A stretch of DNA of 42,757 nucleotides from SYIM01 sp039800325 (GTDB lineage Bacteria; Pseudomonadota; Gammaproteobacteria; Burkholderiales; Burkholderiaceae_E): positions 1 to 42,757 of the forward strand of contig JBDLQY010000165.1 of the NCBI GenBank assembly GCA_039800325.1. Direction: 5' to 3'. The notes below the pieces were generated by a model. That model saw nothing but the letters and a program-made list of their open reading frames with translations, had not been told where the DNA came from and made no database searches. Of the stretch, positions 32,117 through 39,642 are shown one piece after another (the first letter of the stretch is position 1; the number at the start of each line of letters is the position of its first letter). Position numbers and translations under genes: made by a program.

Positions 32117-33163
32117 ATGGCTGCAGAAGCTGGCTTCATCCGTAACGCCTGGTATGTGGTTGCCTGGGACCATGAAGTCCTGGGCGACACCGTATTGTCG
32201 CGACGTGTGCTCGATGAGCCACTCATTATCTGGCGGCGTTCAGACGGCCAGGTGGTGGTCATGAAGGACTTCTGTCCACATCGATTGGCGCCTTTATCGC
32301 TGGGACGTCGTGAAGGCGATTCGATCCGTTGCATGTATCACGGCCTGAAGTTTGGCGCCGATGGTCATTGCATCGAGGTTCCGGGTCAGGAGCGTATACC
32401 GCCCAAGGCCTGTGTGCCGACCTACACAGCGGTGCAGCGCAAACGCTGGATCTGGGCCTGGTTTGGCGATCCTGCCAAGGCCGACGCATCCCTGATTCCC
32501 GATACGTTTTCGCTGGATCATCCTGACTGGCGCATGAAGCCGGGCTACAAGTCTTTTCCGGCGAACTGGCTGCTGATCACCGATAACCTGCTTGATTTTT
32601 CGCATCTCAGTTACGTGCACGAGAAGACGCTGGGTGGCTCTACGGCCATCGCTGAAGCCAGCCACGAGGTGACTGAAAACGCCGACGGGCTGCGGGTGTT
32701 ACGACGGGTACGCAACACTATTCCGGCTCCTTACCATCGCAGGGTGGGGCGCTTTGAGGGTGCGGTGAATCGCTGGTTTGATTACACGCTATCGCACACG
32801 GGCCTGTTCATGATGCATGCCGGCGTACAGTCGGCTGATAAGGCCGATGACGACCATGAGGGCGCGCTTCTGTTTCATACCTGCCAGGCGCTTACCCCTG
32901 AGTCGCCGCAGTCGACCCACTACTTTTTTGCGCAGGCCCATGCGTTCGCGCTGGATGATGCGACGGTGACCGAGTCGGTTTACCAGAGCGTGGCGAATGC
33001 CTTTGATGAAGACCTGCGCATGATCGCCGCACAGCAGCGTAATCTGGCGGCGTTTCCTGGCGAGGCCATGGTGCCCATCGGGGCGGATGGCGCGCTCACC
33101 CGTTACCGCCGGCGCGTGCTTGCTCTGCTGGATGCGCAGCAGAACGCGCAGGCCTCGTCCTGA
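32117..33163 (+). CDS. Rieske-type aromatic ring-hydroxylating / O-demethylating oxygenase (VanA-like)
   Basis: 348 aa from ATG 32117; GGGGAG lies 9 nt upstream. The N-terminal Rieske [2Fe-2S] domain has C53-P-H55 and C72-M-Y-H75 (C-x-H-x16-C-x2-H). The catalytic domain has NLLDFSHLSYVHEKTLG, whose His residues and nearby Asp are the mononuclear iron ligands, as in vanillate O-demethylase and related single-component-alpha oxygenases. Such enzymes hydroxylate or demethylate aromatic acids with electrons from a separate reductase. No reductase gene is present nearby. It leads an operon with an ABC importer, so the imported compound is probably its substrate or precursor. The ~170 bp before it, divergent from xth, contain a weak -10-like TAATAT at 32034 only. 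Confidence 0.88.
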   Translation: MAAEAGFIRNAWYVVAWDHEVLGDTVLSRRVLDEPLIIWRRSDGQVVVMKDFCPHRLAPLSLGRREGDSIRCMYHGLKFGADGHCIEVPGQERIPPKACVPTYTAVQRKRWIWAWFGDPAKADASLIPDTFSLDHPDWRMKPGYKSFPANWLLITDNLLDFSHLSYVHEKTLGGSTAIAEASHEVTENADGLRVLRRVRNTIPAPYHRRVGRFEGAVNRWFDYTLSHTGLFMMHAGVQSADKADDDHEGALLFHTCQALTPESPQSTHYFFAQAHAFALDDATVTESVYQSVANAFDEDLRMIAAQQRNLAAFPGEAMVPIGADGALTRYRRRVLALLDAQQNAQASS

Positions 33164-33187
33164 TCAACCCCCAAAGGAGACACATCG

Positions 33188-34345
33188 ATGAAACAACGCT
33201 CAAGCATCCTGCGCAAGCGGGTTATCGGTCTTGCCCTGGCTGGCGCGCTGACAGCGCCCGTGGCGGCGCTTGCGGAGATCACCGTGGGCGTGTCGCTTGC
33301 CCTCACGGGCCCGGGCTCTGCGCTGGGTATCCCGGTTAAAAACGGCTTTGATCTCTGGCCCACCGAGATTGGCGGCGAAAAGGTCAAGCTGATCATCCTC
33401 GACGACGCAGGTGATCCTTCGCAGGCCACGCGCAATGCGCGAAAGTTCGCCACCGAAGAAAAAGTGGACGTCATGCTGGGCTCGACACAGACCCCAGGCG
33501 CGATGGCGGTGATGACCGTGGCGAATGAAACGCAGACGCTGCACATGGCTTTTGCGCCCATTCCCTGGACAGCCGAGAAGGGCGCTTATTCGTTCGTGGT
33601 GCCGCAGTCGGTGGCCCTGATGGCAGGCTCGGTCATCAAACACATCAAGGCCAGCAATTTCAAGACGCTGGGCATCATCGGTTTTTCCGATCCCTGGGGC
33701 GAGCAGTGGTATGACGCGCTCAGCAAGGGGCTTGAAGGATCGGGCGTGCGCATTGTGGCCAACGAGAAGTACGGTAGGGCCGACACCAGTGTTACCGGGC
33801 AGGTGCTCAAGCTGGTGGCGGCCAATCCGGATGCCGTTTTGATTGCGGGTTCTGGCACGGGCGCAGCGCTGCCGCAAACAGCCTTGGCCGAGCGTAATTA
33901 CAAGGGCCAGATTTATCAGACGCACGGTGCCGGCTCGGGCGACTTTTTACGCATCGCCGGCAAGGCCGCCGAGAAGGCCATCCTGCCCATTGGCCCCGTG
34001 CTGGTTCCGGCCCAGCTGCCTGACAATCATCCGTCTAAAGCGACAGTGCAGAAGTTTGTCGCGGCCTATCAGGGTAAGTTCGGTGACAAGTCGCCGGTAG
34101 TGTTCGGCGCACATAGCTATGACGCAGCGCAACTGCTTGAGCGCATTGTTCCCATCGCCAAGAAAACCGCCAAGCCCGGCACGCCTGAGTTCCGCAAGGC
34201 GCTGCGCGAGGCCCTCGAAAGCCAGACCGAGATCGCTGCGGTCAATGGTGTCTACAACTTCAAGCCCACCGATCACTACGGTTTGGATGAGCGCGGCGCA
34301 GTTCTGGTGCAGGTCAGCAATGGCAACTGGCAAGTGCTGAAGTAA
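33188..34345 (+). CDS. ABC transporter periplasmic binding protein, branched-chain amino acid type
   Basis: 385 aa with a strong ribosome site (AAAGGAG). The signal peptide is clear: basic start, hydrophobic VIGLALAGALTAPVAALA, cut before EITVGVSLAL. The mature protein is a type I periplasmic binding protein (Peripla_BP_6): TGPGSALGIPVKNGFDLW, DDAGDPSQATRNARKF, VDVMLGSTQTPGAMAVMTVA. It captures the ligand for the LivHMGF-like transporter encoded downstream. Members beside Rieske and other oxygenases often bind aromatic acids rather than leucine; here this is inferred from context only. It is 24 bp after the oxygenase. Confidence 0.92.
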   Translation: MKQRSSILRKRVIGLALAGALTAPVAALAEITVGVSLALTGPGSALGIPVKNGFDLWPTEIGGEKVKLIILDDAGDPSQATRNARKFATEEKVDVMLGSTQTPGAMAVMTVANETQTLHMAFAPIPWTAEKGAYSFVVPQSVALMAGSVIKHIKASNFKTLGIIGFSDPWGEQWYDALSKGLEGSGVRIVANEKYGRADTSVTGQVLKLVAANPDAVLIAGSGTGAALPQTALAERNYKGQIYQTHGAGSGDFLRIAGKAAEKAILPIGPVLVPAQLPDNHPSKATVQKFVAAYQGKFGDKSPVVFGAHSYDAAQLLERIVPIAKKTAKPGTPEFRKALREALESQTEIAAVNGVYNFKPTDHYGLDERGAVLVQVSNGNWQVLK

Positions 34346-34352
34346 GCGCAGC

Positions 34353-35393
34353 GTGGACGGGCAGATCGCGCTGCTGTTGCTGCAGGACGGCCTCACCAAC
34401 GGGGCCGTCTATGCGCTTCTTGGGATCGCGACCGTGCTCGTGTTTGCCGTCACGCGCGTTATTTTTGTGCCGCAGGGTGAGTTTGTTGCCTTTGGCGCGC
34501 TCACCCTGGCCAGTCTGCAGGCGGGCGAAGTCCCTGGCGCTGTCTGGCTGCTGATCATCGCCGCCCTGGCGGTTGCCCTCATTGAGGCCCGTGCGCTGCT
34601 TGCTCAAGGCCTGGCCCCTGCGCTGCCGGGCCGACTGCTTCGTGTTCTGGGTGGTCCGCTGATTCTGGCGCTGCTTGCCGCGTGGCTGGCCCCGCTCAAG
34701 TTAGCGCTGCCCTTTCAAATTCTGATTACCCTTGCGCTGATCACGCCGCTTGGGCCTCTGCTTTACCGGGCGGTGTATCAGCCCATTGCCGATGCCTCTG
34801 TGTTGGTGCTGTTGATCGCATCGGTGGCTGTGCATTTTGTGCTGACGGGGCTTGCGCTGGTGCTCTTTGGGCCCGAGGGTTATCGCACGCCGGCGTTTTC
34901 CGAGGGCTCGTTGAGTGTGGGTCCGCTGACCCTGAGTGCACAAAGCCTCTGGATTTATGGCGTCACGCTGGTTCTGATCGCTGTGATGGCGGGCTTTTTC
35001 GGATACACCCTCATCGGTAAGGCGCTACGCGCAACAGCCTTTAATCGCACCGGCGCGCGCCTGATCGGTTTTTCGCCGGCCACGGCGGGCAGCACCACTT
35101 TCACCATGGCTGCATTCATAGGCACCTTGTCGGGTGTGCTGATTGGTCCTGTGGTCACCATCTACTATGACAGCGGTTTTCTCATCGGCCTTAAGGGTTT
35201 CGTGGCCGCAATCGTCGGTGGGCTGGTCAGCTATCCCATCACCGCGCTTGGGGCGATTCTGGTCGGCATGCTGGAGGCTTTCGCGTCGTTCTGGGCCAGT
35301 GGCTTCAAAGAGGTGATTGTCTTTACGCTCATCATTCCGGTGCTGATCTGGTTGTCGCTGACGACCGCGCATCATGAGGAAGAAGAGGCGTGA
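34353..35393 (+). CDS. Branched-chain amino acid-type ABC transporter permease (LivH family)
   Basis: 346 aa from GTG 34353, 7 bp after the binding-protein stop. It has about eight to nine hydrophobic segments typical of LivH inner-membrane proteins. Typical phrases are LLLQDGLTNGAVYALLGIAT at the N terminus and YDSGFLIGLKGFVAAIVGGL then VSYPITALGAILVGMLEAFA at the C terminus. A central stretch of about 40 residues (residues ~85-120) of additional hydrophobic sequence makes it longer than the ~290-310 of most LivH proteins. The stop overlaps the next start (GTGA). It forms one half of the membrane channel with the fused permease downstream. Confidence 0.92.
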   Translation: MDGQIALLLLQDGLTNGAVYALLGIATVLVFAVTRVIFVPQGEFVAFGALTLASLQAGEVPGAVWLLIIAALAVALIEARALLAQGLAPALPGRLLRVLGGPLILALLAAWLAPLKLALPFQILITLALITPLGPLLYRAVYQPIADASVLVLLIASVAVHFVLTGLALVLFGPEGYRTPAFSEGSLSVGPLTLSAQSLWIYGVTLVLIAVMAGFFGYTLIGKALRATAFNRTGARLIGFSPATAGSTTFTMAAFIGTLSGVLIGPVVTIYYDSGFLIGLKGFVAAIVGGLVSYPITALGAILVGMLEAFASFWASGFKEVIVFTLIIPVLIWLSLTTAHHEEEEA

Positions 35394-37165
35394 GCGCGTC
35401 GCGCAGTTTAGGCGCGCGCGGCGCCTGGGGCCTGCTGCTGCTTGCGCTTTTGGTGGCGCCGCTGGGGCTGCCGCAGTTTTATGTGACACTGCTTAACTAT
35501 GTGGGGCTTTATAGCCTGGTGGCGCTGGGCCTGGTGCTGCTGACCGGTGTGGCGGGTCAGACCTCGTTTGGACAGGCAGCCTTCGTCGGTGTCGGTGCCT
35601 ACGTCACTGCAGTGCTGACCACCGCCTATGGCCTATCGCCCTGGCTCAGCCTACCTCTGGCCCTGTTGTGTGCGGGCGCGATTGCCGGATTTATCGGTCT
35701 GATCACCCTGCGCATGAGCGGGCACTACCTGCCTCTGGGCACGATCGCCTGGGGAATCAGTCTTTACTACCTGTTTGGCAACATCCCCGCGCTGGGCGGT
35801 TTCGGCGGCATAGCCGACATTCCCAGCCTGAGCTTGGCTGGCTTCAATCTGCTTGATCTGGGGCGTTTTTACTACTTGATCTGGGTTGTTGTCCTGCTGG
35901 CGCTTTGGGCGACCGCTAACCTGCTTGATTCGCGCCAGGGTCGTGCCATTCGAGCGCTCAAGGGGCGGGCGGCTATGGCTGAATCTTTCGGCGTTGCACC
36001 GGCCGCGCTTCGTATCAAGGTGTTTGTCTACGCCGCTTTGTTGGCCTGCCTGTCGGGTTGGTTGTTTGCCCACATGCAGCGTTTCGTGAATCCCACGCCG
36101 TTTTCGATCAACATGGGCATTGAGTACCTGTTTATGGCCGTGATCGGTGGTGCGGCCAGCGTCTGGGGTGCGGTACTGGGTGCGCTCGCCATCACGGTGC
36201 TCAAAGAGTTGCTTCAGGCCACGTTGCCGGGCCTGTTGGGGCAGGCCGGCCCCCTCGAGATCATGGTGTTTGGCGTGATGGTGGTGCTGTTGCTGCAACG
36301 GGCACGCGATGGTGTGCTGCCCTGGCTCATGCGATGGTTCCCATCGTCACCACCCCGCACGATAGCCACCGGTCAATCGGGGCTGCCCAGCCGCGACCGC
36401 GTGCTGTCCTCAGAGCCCGTTCTCCGCGTTGAAGCCGTCACCAAGCGTTTTGGCGGGCTGGTCGCCGTCAATCAGGTCAGCTTTGAGATGCAGCGTGGCG
36501 AAATTCTGGGCCTGATCGGGCCCAATGGGGCGGGCAAGAGCACGCTGTTTAACCTGATCAGTGCATGCGCACCGGTCTCGTCGGGGCAGGTCTTTTTTAA
36601 CGGACGTTGTATTTCAGGGCTGTCGGCTGACCAGGTTGCCCAGCTGGGTATCGCACGAACTTTTCAGCACGTAAAGCTGCTGTCAGCGATGAGCGTTCTC
36701 GACAATGTGGCTATCGGCGCTCATCTGCGCGGACGCAGCGGATTCGCTGCAACAGCGCTGCGTTTCGATCGCGCCGAAGAGAGTGCCTTACGCCAGGAGG
36801 CTGCTCGACAAATCGAGCGCGTAGGGCTTCAGGAGGCCATGCATGAGCCCGCGGGTAGTCTTGCGCTTGGACGGCAGCGGGTTGTCGAGATTGCGCGCGC
36901 GCTGGCAGCCGATCCGGTGTTGCTGATGCTGGATGAGCCCGCTGCCGGCTTGCGCCACAAAGAGAAGCAGGAATTAGCTGCGCTTCTGCGCGCCTTGCGC
37001 GATCAGGGCGTCAGCATTTTGCTGGTCGAGCACGATATGGACTTCGTCATGGGCCTCACCGATCGTCTGGTGGTGTTGCAGTTTGGCGAGAAGCTTGCCG
37101 AGGGAAGACCTGCAGAGGTTCAGGGTAACAGGGCAGTTCGGGAGGCCTATCTTGGCGGCGTCTGA
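35390..37165 (+). CDS. Fused LivM-type permease and LivG-type ATPase of an ABC importer
   Basis: 591 aa. Residues 1-~310 are a LivM-type permease with repeated membrane helices (LVLLTGVAGQTSFGQAAFVG, VFVYAALLACLSGWLFAHMQ, FMAVIGGAASVWGAVLGALA). A ~35-residue polar linker follows, and from ~344 there is a complete LivG-type ATPase: Walker A GPNGAGKST, signature LALGRQRVVEIARAL in place of the usual LSGGQ, Walker B LLMLDEPAAGL and a switch His in LLVEHDMDFV. In most bacteria these are two genes; fused forms are known in proteobacteria. GTG 35390 overlaps the upstream stop. Fusion would fix one ATPase to one permease, with LivF as the second ATPase. Confidence 0.92.
   Translation: MSASRSLGARGAWGLLLLALLVAPLGLPQFYVTLLNYVGLYSLVALGLVLLTGVAGQTSFGQAAFVGVGAYVTAVLTTAYGLSPWLSLPLALLCAGAIAGFIGLITLRMSGHYLPLGTIAWGISLYYLFGNIPALGGFGGIADIPSLSLAGFNLLDLGRFYYLIWVVVLLALWATANLLDSRQGRAIRALKGRAAMAESFGVAPAALRIKVFVYAALLACLSGWLFAHMQRFVNPTPFSINMGIEYLFMAVIGGAASVWGAVLGALAITVLKELLQATLPGLLGQAGPLEIMVFGVMVVLLLQRARDGVLPWLMRWFPSSPPRTIATGQSGLPSRDRVLSSEPVLRVEAVTKRFGGLVAVNQVSFEMQRGEILGLIGPNGAGKSTLFNLISACAPVSSGQVFFNGRCISGLSADQVAQLGIARTFQHVKLLSAMSVLDNVAIGAHLRGRSGFAATALRFDRAEESALRQEAARQIERVGLQEAMHEPAGSLALGRQRVVEIARALAADPVLLMLDEPAAGLRHKEKQELAALLRALRDQGVSILLVEHDMDFVMGLTDRLVVLQFGEKLAEGRPAEVQGNRAVREAYLGGV
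37141..37145 (+). promoter_or_regulatory. Shine-Dalgarno site inside the fused permease gene, selecting a TTG start for the second ATPase
   Basis: GGAGG lies 6 nt before TTG 37152, inside the last codons of the preceding gene. It supports the TTG start and a 14-bp overlap between the two genes; no ATG or GTG fits the family N terminus better. Confidence 0.65.
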
Positions 37166-37901
37166 GGCTTCGTTGCTGCTTGAGGTCCACGACGTGTCGG
37201 TCGCCTACGGCAAGGTCGAGGCCGTGCACAAGGTTTCTCTGAGCGTGGCCTTGGGCGGCATCGTCACGCTGGTGGGTCCCAACGGTGCGGGCAAGACCAC
37301 CCTGATGGGCGCCATCATGGGCCTGCTGCCGTGTTCAGGGCGGGTGGTGTTTGATGGTCTTGATCTGGTCAAGGTCAGCGTCGAAGAGCGCGTTGCCAAC
37401 GGGCTCTGTCTGGTGCCCGAGAAACGAGAACTCTTTGCCGAGATGTCGGTCCAAGACAACCTCGAGCTGGGCGCCTTAACCCGTTGGCGTCGCGGCGAGC
37501 GCGGTCTGGATGCAAGCCTTGAGGATGTGTTTGCTCTGTTTCCGCGGCTGAAGGAGCGTCGGCGACAACTGGCCGGAACGCTTTCAGGCGGCGAGCGACA
37601 GATGTTGGCGCTGGGGCGTGCGCTGATGGCGCGGCCCCGGCTGCTGCTTCTCGATGAGCCCAGTTTGGGACTGGCCCCACTCATCGTCCGGGAAATCTTT
37701 CGTATCATTACCGATCTTCGCGCGCGCAAGGTGGGCGTGCTGCTGGTTGAGCAAAACGCGCACGCAGCCTTGCAGGTCTCCGATTACGGATACGTTCTCG
37801 AAAGTGGCGAGATTGCGCTTCAAGGGTCTTCTTCTCAGTTGATTGCCGATGAGCAGGTGGTTGCAAGTTATCTGGGGCTCAAGGCGGCTGATGCCACTTA
37901 A
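37152..37901 (+). CDS. Branched-chain amino acid-type ABC transporter ATPase (LivF family)
   Basis: 249 aa from TTG 37152, 14 bp inside the fused permease-ATPase gene. The LivF-type ATPase has Walker A GPNGAGKTT, signature LSGGERQMLALGRALM, Walker B LLLLDEPSLGLAP, and VEQNAHAALQVSDYGYVLES, which is characteristic of LivF. It pairs with the LivG-type domain of the fusion protein on the cytoplasmic side to power import. The frame is open upstream to 37083 but that part would overlap more of the preceding gene. The last codons overlap the start of the lipoprotein gene. Confidence 0.92.
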   Translation: MAASEASLLLEVHDVSVAYGKVEAVHKVSLSVALGGIVTLVGPNGAGKTTLMGAIMGLLPCSGRVVFDGLDLVKVSVEERVANGLCLVPEKRELFAEMSVQDNLELGALTRWRRGERGLDASLEDVFALFPRLKERRRQLAGTLSGGERQMLALGRALMARPRLLLLDEPSLGLAPLIVREIFRIITDLRARKVGVLLVEQNAHAALQVSDYGYVLESGEIALQGSSSQLIADEQVVASYLGLKAADAT

Positions 37902-39636
37902 GCCTGCGCGTGTGATGCCGCATTGGCCTGCGTGTCGGGCTGTGCCGGCTGCGCTGATCGCAGGCCTCTTGCTGACGGGTTGTGGTGGTGATGCCGCCCC
38001 CGAGCCATCACCGCCTGCCGTTCTGCTGGCATCCGTGGGCGGCCTGCAGGGGCAACAGCTGGCCATTGGCGATAGCACCAGTCTGAACGGGTCGCAGCCT
38101 CTGATGGGTGTGCAGGCTACCTCGGGTGCTTTGACGGCTGCGTGTTCGGGTACGACCTTGGTCGCTACCCGCGACGGCGTGCGCTGGCAGCCCATTGCGT
38201 TAACCGATGCGCGTCTGCCCCAGCCCTGCGTGAATCAAATGCAGGATGTTGGCGATTTTCTGGTCATCAAGACGATAGGCTTGCTCAATGCGACCTTGCA
38301 GTCGTGCGACCTGGCCCTGATTCGAAAACGCGATGGGCAGACCAGCTGCATCATTGCGCCCCTGCCCGAGCGGCAGCGCAGTGGCGAGCCTGTCTTCGGC
38401 CTGGGTCTTGATCTGGGCGAATCCAATCGTTCGGCCAAGCTGAGCGCAAACGGTCGCTTTCTCATGCTGCCCTTCAGTACACAGGCGAATCCCGCATTCG
38501 CCTATGCTGGTTTCGTGCGGATTGATTTAATGGGTGCGCGTCCTTCAGTCGATCTGGCCTATCTTGAGTCAGGTGAATTCGACGCAAGCGCAGGTTCGAT
38601 CAATGGGCATCAGCTCACCTGGGGCGCTTTTCGCGTGTTCGACAACGGCGATCTTGTCTTCACCGAGTTCACCCGCTCGTCCGCAAGTCCCGATGCCGGG
38701 ACGGTACGTCAGTTTTATGCGGTCAATACGCCCGGACTCAACGTCCCCGCGGCCGTTGAAAAGTATCTGATCAGTGTCAGCGACGAACAGTACCGCGTCG
38801 ATGTGCTGAATTCGCCACTGGGTCGCTGGGTCAAAGCGCAGCATCCTGGGCTGACTGCGCTTTATGCAGATACGGACGTCTTGTCAGGCCCGCCCTCGGA
38901 CGGCTTGGCTGGGTTTTATTCGCTGATTTCGGGTGAAGGTTTCTCGGCTGATGCCTGTGGCAACGGTCCGCGTCATCTGATTCGGGTTCGCCCCGACCGA
39001 GCGTCTGGCAGTCTGGTCTTTGAGATGCTGGGTAGCACGTCGCTTGGGGGCACCGATGGAAGTCGGCCCGACGGGCGACCCGTGCGGGTTGCAAGCGACG
39101 CCGCCTCGCTGTACGGCCTGCGCTGGGATCTTACCCACGCGGGTACGGGCAAGGCTGATGTTCGATTCATGCGCCGTTCATTGACCGCAGGGGCCTGCGA
39201 CGAGACCGAGCTCACTGTTTTGAGCCTTGCGGTCGATGCCACCGTACAGGCACAAGGTCTGGCGCTGAATGGCTTTATGAACGAGACGCGCGACACCGTG
39301 TTTTTGCGTACCTTCGACGAAGCCGCAGGTTCTGCACGGCGTGACAAAAGCTGTCAGACCGGACCGAACTGCAGCATCAGCAGCACGTCGTTATTGTTGG
39401 CCTATGACAAGGCCAGCCGCACGGTGAGCAATGTACCCCTGGGTCTCTTAGCCTCTGGGCGTTATCGGCTTGACGCAGCCCATGCGATGCGTATTGGCGA
39501 TGAGTTGTCTTTCAGTTTGAGCACCGCCGACGGCGAGTCCCGCGCTACGGCTGTGCTGAGTTCCAAAGGCTTGAAATCACTGATCGAGCTTCCCCGCGGT
39601 GTGCGGCCTGCCTCCCGCCTGGTGAGTGGCGGTTGA
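37891..39636 (+). CDS. Predicted secreted lipoprotein of unknown function, coupled to the ABC transporter operon
   Basis: 581 aa from ATG 37891, which overlaps the end of livF by 11 bp; ATG 37915 is an alternative. The N terminus has a lipoprotein signal, VPAALIAGLLLTGC, with Cys31 as the lipidated residue, then a Pro-rich spacer. The remainder has no membrane segment. Many short beta-strand-like stretches with turns (GGLQGQQLAIGDSTSLNGSQ, CSGTTLVATRDGVRWQPIAL) suggest a beta-rich, perhaps propeller-like fold. Several Cys pairs could form disulfides. I do not recognise the family. Translational coupling to livF suggests a link with the transporter or the substrate, but the gene may also be an unrelated passenger. 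Confidence 0.75.
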   Translation: MPLKPARVMPHWPACRAVPAALIAGLLLTGCGGDAAPEPSPPAVLLASVGGLQGQQLAIGDSTSLNGSQPLMGVQATSGALTAACSGTTLVATRDGVRWQPIALTDARLPQPCVNQMQDVGDFLVIKTIGLLNATLQSCDLALIRKRDGQTSCIIAPLPERQRSGEPVFGLGLDLGESNRSAKLSANGRFLMLPFSTQANPAFAYAGFVRIDLMGARPSVDLAYLESGEFDASAGSINGHQLTWGAFRVFDNGDLVFTEFTRSSASPDAGTVRQFYAVNTPGLNVPAAVEKYLISVSDEQYRVDVLNSPLGRWVKAQHPGLTALYADTDVLSGPPSDGLAGFYSLISGEGFSADACGNGPRHLIRVRPDRASGSLVFEMLGSTSLGGTDGSRPDGRPVRVASDAASLYGLRWDLTHAGTGKADVRFMRRSLTAGACDETELTVLSLAVDATVQAQGLALNGFMNETRDTVFLRTFDEAAGSARRDKSCQTGPNCSISSTSLLLAYDKASRTVSNVPLGLLASGRYRLDAAHAMRIGDELSFSLSTADGESRATAVLSSKGLKSLIELPRGVRPASRLVSGG

Positions 39637-39642
39637 CGGACG

